The translations under genes and the position numbers were made by a program. The notes under the pieces were generated by a model that was not told where the DNA came from, ran no database searches, and was given only the letters and a program-made list of their open reading frames with translations. From an uncultured Neisseriaceae bacterium (GTDB taxonomy: Bacteria; Pseudomonadota; Gammaproteobacteria; Burkholderiales; UBA11063): DNA of 7,797 nucleotides. Positions within the stretch are counted from its first letter, which is position 1. Each line of letters starts with the position of its first letter. The DNA lies in assembly GCA_903891375.1 (NCBI GenBank), contig CAITEL010000103.1, positions 1 through 7,797 of the forward strand. Direction: 5' to 3'. This document shows, one piece after another, positions 6,023 to 7,797 of the stretch.

Positions 6023-6031
6023 TGATATAAT
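6023..6031 (+). promoter_or_regulatory. extended -10 promoter for the mla genes
   Basis: TGATATAAT on the plus strand is a perfect extended -10 with no recognisable -35 (AATACC at 17 bases spacing). A start near 6038 would leave only about 15-24 bases before the possible start codons and no proper Shine-Dalgarno in between, so the leader is very short. Confidence 0.5.
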
Positions 6032-6052
6032 ACAGGTAACGATAAATATTAT

Positions 6053-7201
6053 GTGGCTAACATGTATAAAAGATTTAAAAACATCACCAATAAAAGCTCA
6101 TTAGCTAGCATTTTTTTTGATGAAAAAACGCAAACTGTATATCTTAATGGATGCTGGAGTTGGGATGCTATAGATGAAGATATAATCCTCACAACTGCAA
6201 GTAAAATCACAGTAACAACAATTACTCTCAATGGCCTAGATATTAAAAAACTTGATACGATTGGCGCATTTTTTTTGCATAAACTATTAAATATTTTTGA
6301 TACAAAAAATATAAATTCATCATTAATACTAAATGAATTTGACCAAGTACTATTTAATCGGGTTGAAGTAGGTAAACCTGCAACCGAAAAATTATTTCAC
6401 AAAATTACAAATAAAACTACACCCAAATTTCCTATTTTAACTACATCAATCTCCACATTTATTTCTTTTATAGCATTTATTGGGCAATGTTGTATCAGCT
6501 CACTCCAAACAATTAAACACCCTTCTTCAATAAACTGGAAAGAAGTCTCACGTACTATTTATAATGCTGGATTTAGCGCCATATTTGTTATTATTTTATT
6601 AAATTTTCTAATTGGCACCACACTCACCTATGAAATGGCGCCACAATTTACCAAATACGGTGCGAATATATTCATTGTAAATTTTCTTGGCATCTCCATG
6701 TTAAAAGAAGTATCCCCCCTATTAACAGCAATATTAATTGCTGGAAGAACAGGGTCATCCATAACTGCTGAAATAGGCGTCATGAAAGTACAAGAAGAAA
6801 TTGATGCCTTAAAAACCATGGGGATTTCTCCAATTCAAAGACTTGTGATACCAAAAATTATTGGAATATTAATTGCCACCCCTTTATTAACCGCTCTTGC
6901 TGATATTGTTGGCCTTATTGGTGGAGCCATAGTCGCTAATGGTACACTTGGCATTACTTATAATCTGTTCATTGAACGGCTGCAAACATACGTATTAATC
7001 TTTAATTACACTGATGGTTTAATCAAGAGTGTGGCATTTGGCTTAAGCATTGCCTTTATAGGATGTTTTTCTGGTTTCAGGGTTCAAGGTGACTCAAATA
7101 GCATTGGGGAAAAAACGACTCAAAGTGTAGTACAAAGCATAATCACCATTCTATTTTTAGATGCTGTTTTTGCTGTCATCTTTATCCAATTAGGATTATA
7201 A
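6053..7201 (+). CDS. MlaE-family lipid transport permease with an N-terminal STAS domain
   Basis: The 382-residue product is about 120 residues longer than E. coli MlaE (260). Residues about 18-110 form a STAS/MlaB-like domain, with the VYLNGCWSW strand (29-37) and KKLDTIGAFFLHKLL (65-79), which matches the STAS 'lDs-Ga-lL' helix. The rest is the MlaE permease: hydrophobic segments near 174-192, 203-217, 222-232, 265-295 and 358-380, and the family signature KEVSPLLTAILIAGRTGSS (218-236) followed by ITAEIGVMKVQEEIDAL. It should form the inner-membrane part of an ABC transporter that moves phospholipid between inner and outer membranes, with the STAS part doing the job of separate MlaB. The start is uncertain: GTG 6053 or ATG 6062, neither with a clear Shine-Dalgarno. 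The ATPase gene starts two bases after its stop. The exact member (MlaE or a related MCE-system permease) is not settled here. Confidence 0.92.
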   Translation: MANMYKRFKNITNKSSLASIFFDEKTQTVYLNGCWSWDAIDEDIILTTASKITVTTITLNGLDIKKLDTIGAFFLHKLLNIFDTKNINSSLILNEFDQVLFNRVEVGKPATEKLFHKITNKTTPKFPILTTSISTFISFIAFIGQCCISSLQTIKHPSSINWKEVSRTIYNAGFSAIFVIILLNFLIGTTLTYEMAPQFTKYGANIFIVNFLGISMLKEVSPLLTAILIAGRTGSSITAEIGVMKVQEEIDALKTMGISPIQRLVIPKIIGILIATPLLTALADIVGLIGGAIVANGTLGITYNLFIERLQTYVLIFNYTDGLIKSVAFGLSIAFIGCFSGFRVQGDSNSIGEKTTQSVVQSIITILFLDAVFAVIFIQLGL

Positions 7202-7203
7202 AC

Positions 7204-7797
7204 ATGACAAACCCCCTCATCAATGACCCAATTATTGAAGTAAAAAACCTCAGCACCTGTTTTGATGGTATATGGGTACATAAAAATCTTAATTTAAAAA
7301 TATTACCAAATCGCATTATTACACTTATTGGTGCCAGTGGTTGTGGTAAAACCACACTTGTTCGTGAAATTCTAATGCTACAACAACCAACATCAGGTGA
7401 AATATATATTGCTAATGAAAAAATCTCAAACTTTAGAATTGAAGATCCCGAGGTTAAATTGAAATTAAGTAAGGTTGGTATGATGTTTCAACATGGCGCA
7501 TTATTTTCTTCTCTATCTGTAATTGAAAATGTTATGTTCCCTTTAATTGAATATACCAATTTCACCAGAAATACTATCCGTGAAATAGCACAGTTAAAAC
7601 TCAAATTAACTGGACTACCAGAAAACGCCTACAATAAATCACCACAAGAATTAAGTGGCGGAATGCTGAAGCGTGTGGCATTAGCAAGAGCCATAGCCCT
7701 AGATCCTCATGTTGTTTTTTTGGATGAACCAACTACGGGATTAGATCCAAATAGTGCTAACGACCTTGATGAATTAATTTATGATTTACAAAAACAA
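7204..7797 (+). CDS. MlaF-type ABC transporter ATP-binding protein; partial, C-terminus off the right edge
   Basis: 198 codons are readable to the window end. All ABC ATPase motifs are present: Walker A GASGCGKT (43-50), Q-loop Q96 in MMFQHGALF, signature LSGGM (150-154), Walker B VVFLDEP (170-176) and D-loop GLDP (179-182). The QHGALFSSLSVIENV stretch and LSGGMLKRVALARA are typical of the MlaF/Ttg2A group rather than of other importers. It powers the STAS-MlaE permease encoded just before it. ATG 7204 lies two bases after the permease stop, with AGGA (7192-7195) eight bases upstream inside the end of that gene, so translation is coupled. About 60-80 residues are missing at the edge, including the H-loop. 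In such loci a MCE-domain mlaD gene normally follows and is expected just beyond the window. Confidence 0.93.
   Translation, partial: MTNPLINDPIIEVKNLSTCFDGIWVHKNLNLKILPNRIITLIGASGCGKTTLVREILMLQQPTSGEIYIANEKISNFRIEDPEVKLKLSKVGMMFQHGALFSSLSVIENVMFPLIEYTNFTRNTIREIAQLKLKLTGLPENAYNKSPQELSGGMLKRVALARAIALDPHVVFLDEPTTGLDPNSANDLDELIYDLQKQ

Noticed and set aside
6051..6104. 17-codon open frame from ATG 6051 as a possible leader peptide for the mla genes
   Set aside because: It has no Shine-Dalgarno and overlaps the mlaE start out of frame; its length is as expected by chance.

Overview
The window is an AT-rich stretch (roughly one third G+C by eye) of ordinary bacterial chromosome. UbiJ next to UbiB, a gamma-class carbonic anhydrase, TadA and an Mla-type lipid transporter together point to a proteobacterium, most likely a low-GC gammaproteobacterium with a respiratory (ubiquinone) chain and a Gram-negative outer membrane. 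I cannot place it more finely. An AT-rich, possibly host-associated lineage is a guess.

Layout. Positions 3-482 (minus, runs off the left edge) carry a MNT-type nucleotidyltransferase, the class that acts as antitoxin in MntA/HepT-like pairs. Its frame continues without a stop into what looks like the start of the partner protein. A 291-base spacer with two diverging promoter-like elements separates it from a plus-strand pair, a DUF29 protein (774-1211) and a small cupin (1251-1565). Next comes ubiJ-ubiB (1752-3850, plus), overlapping by ATGA, for ubiquinone biosynthesis. Converging on it is a tightly packed minus-strand operon, read from right to left: gamma carbonic anhydrase (5939-5406), a TfoX_C-like/TadA fusion (5405-4686), a small capless HAD-type hydrolase (4689-4234) and an unrecognised 102-residue protein (4217-3909). 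Diverging from it on the plus strand is the beginning of an Mla-type phospholipid transporter locus: a STAS-MlaE fused permease (6053-7201) and the MlaF-type ATPase (7204 onward, cut by the window end).

How the genes fit together. ubiJ and ubiB serve one pathway. mlaE and mlaF products form one ABC transporter, and the STAS part of MlaE probably replaces separate MlaB. The four-gene minus operon has no obvious common pathway and may be joined only by shared transcription.

Regulation. Four gene starts are preceded, in the right orientation, by an extended -10 element TGnTATAAT with a poor -35, which suggests a shared promoter style.

I see no mobile element, CRISPR array, tRNA, rRNA or riboswitch. 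No clearly new multi-gene system stands out. The best leads are the read-through MNT/partner ORF, the TfoX_C-TadA fusion, and the short HAD protein with an altered first motif.
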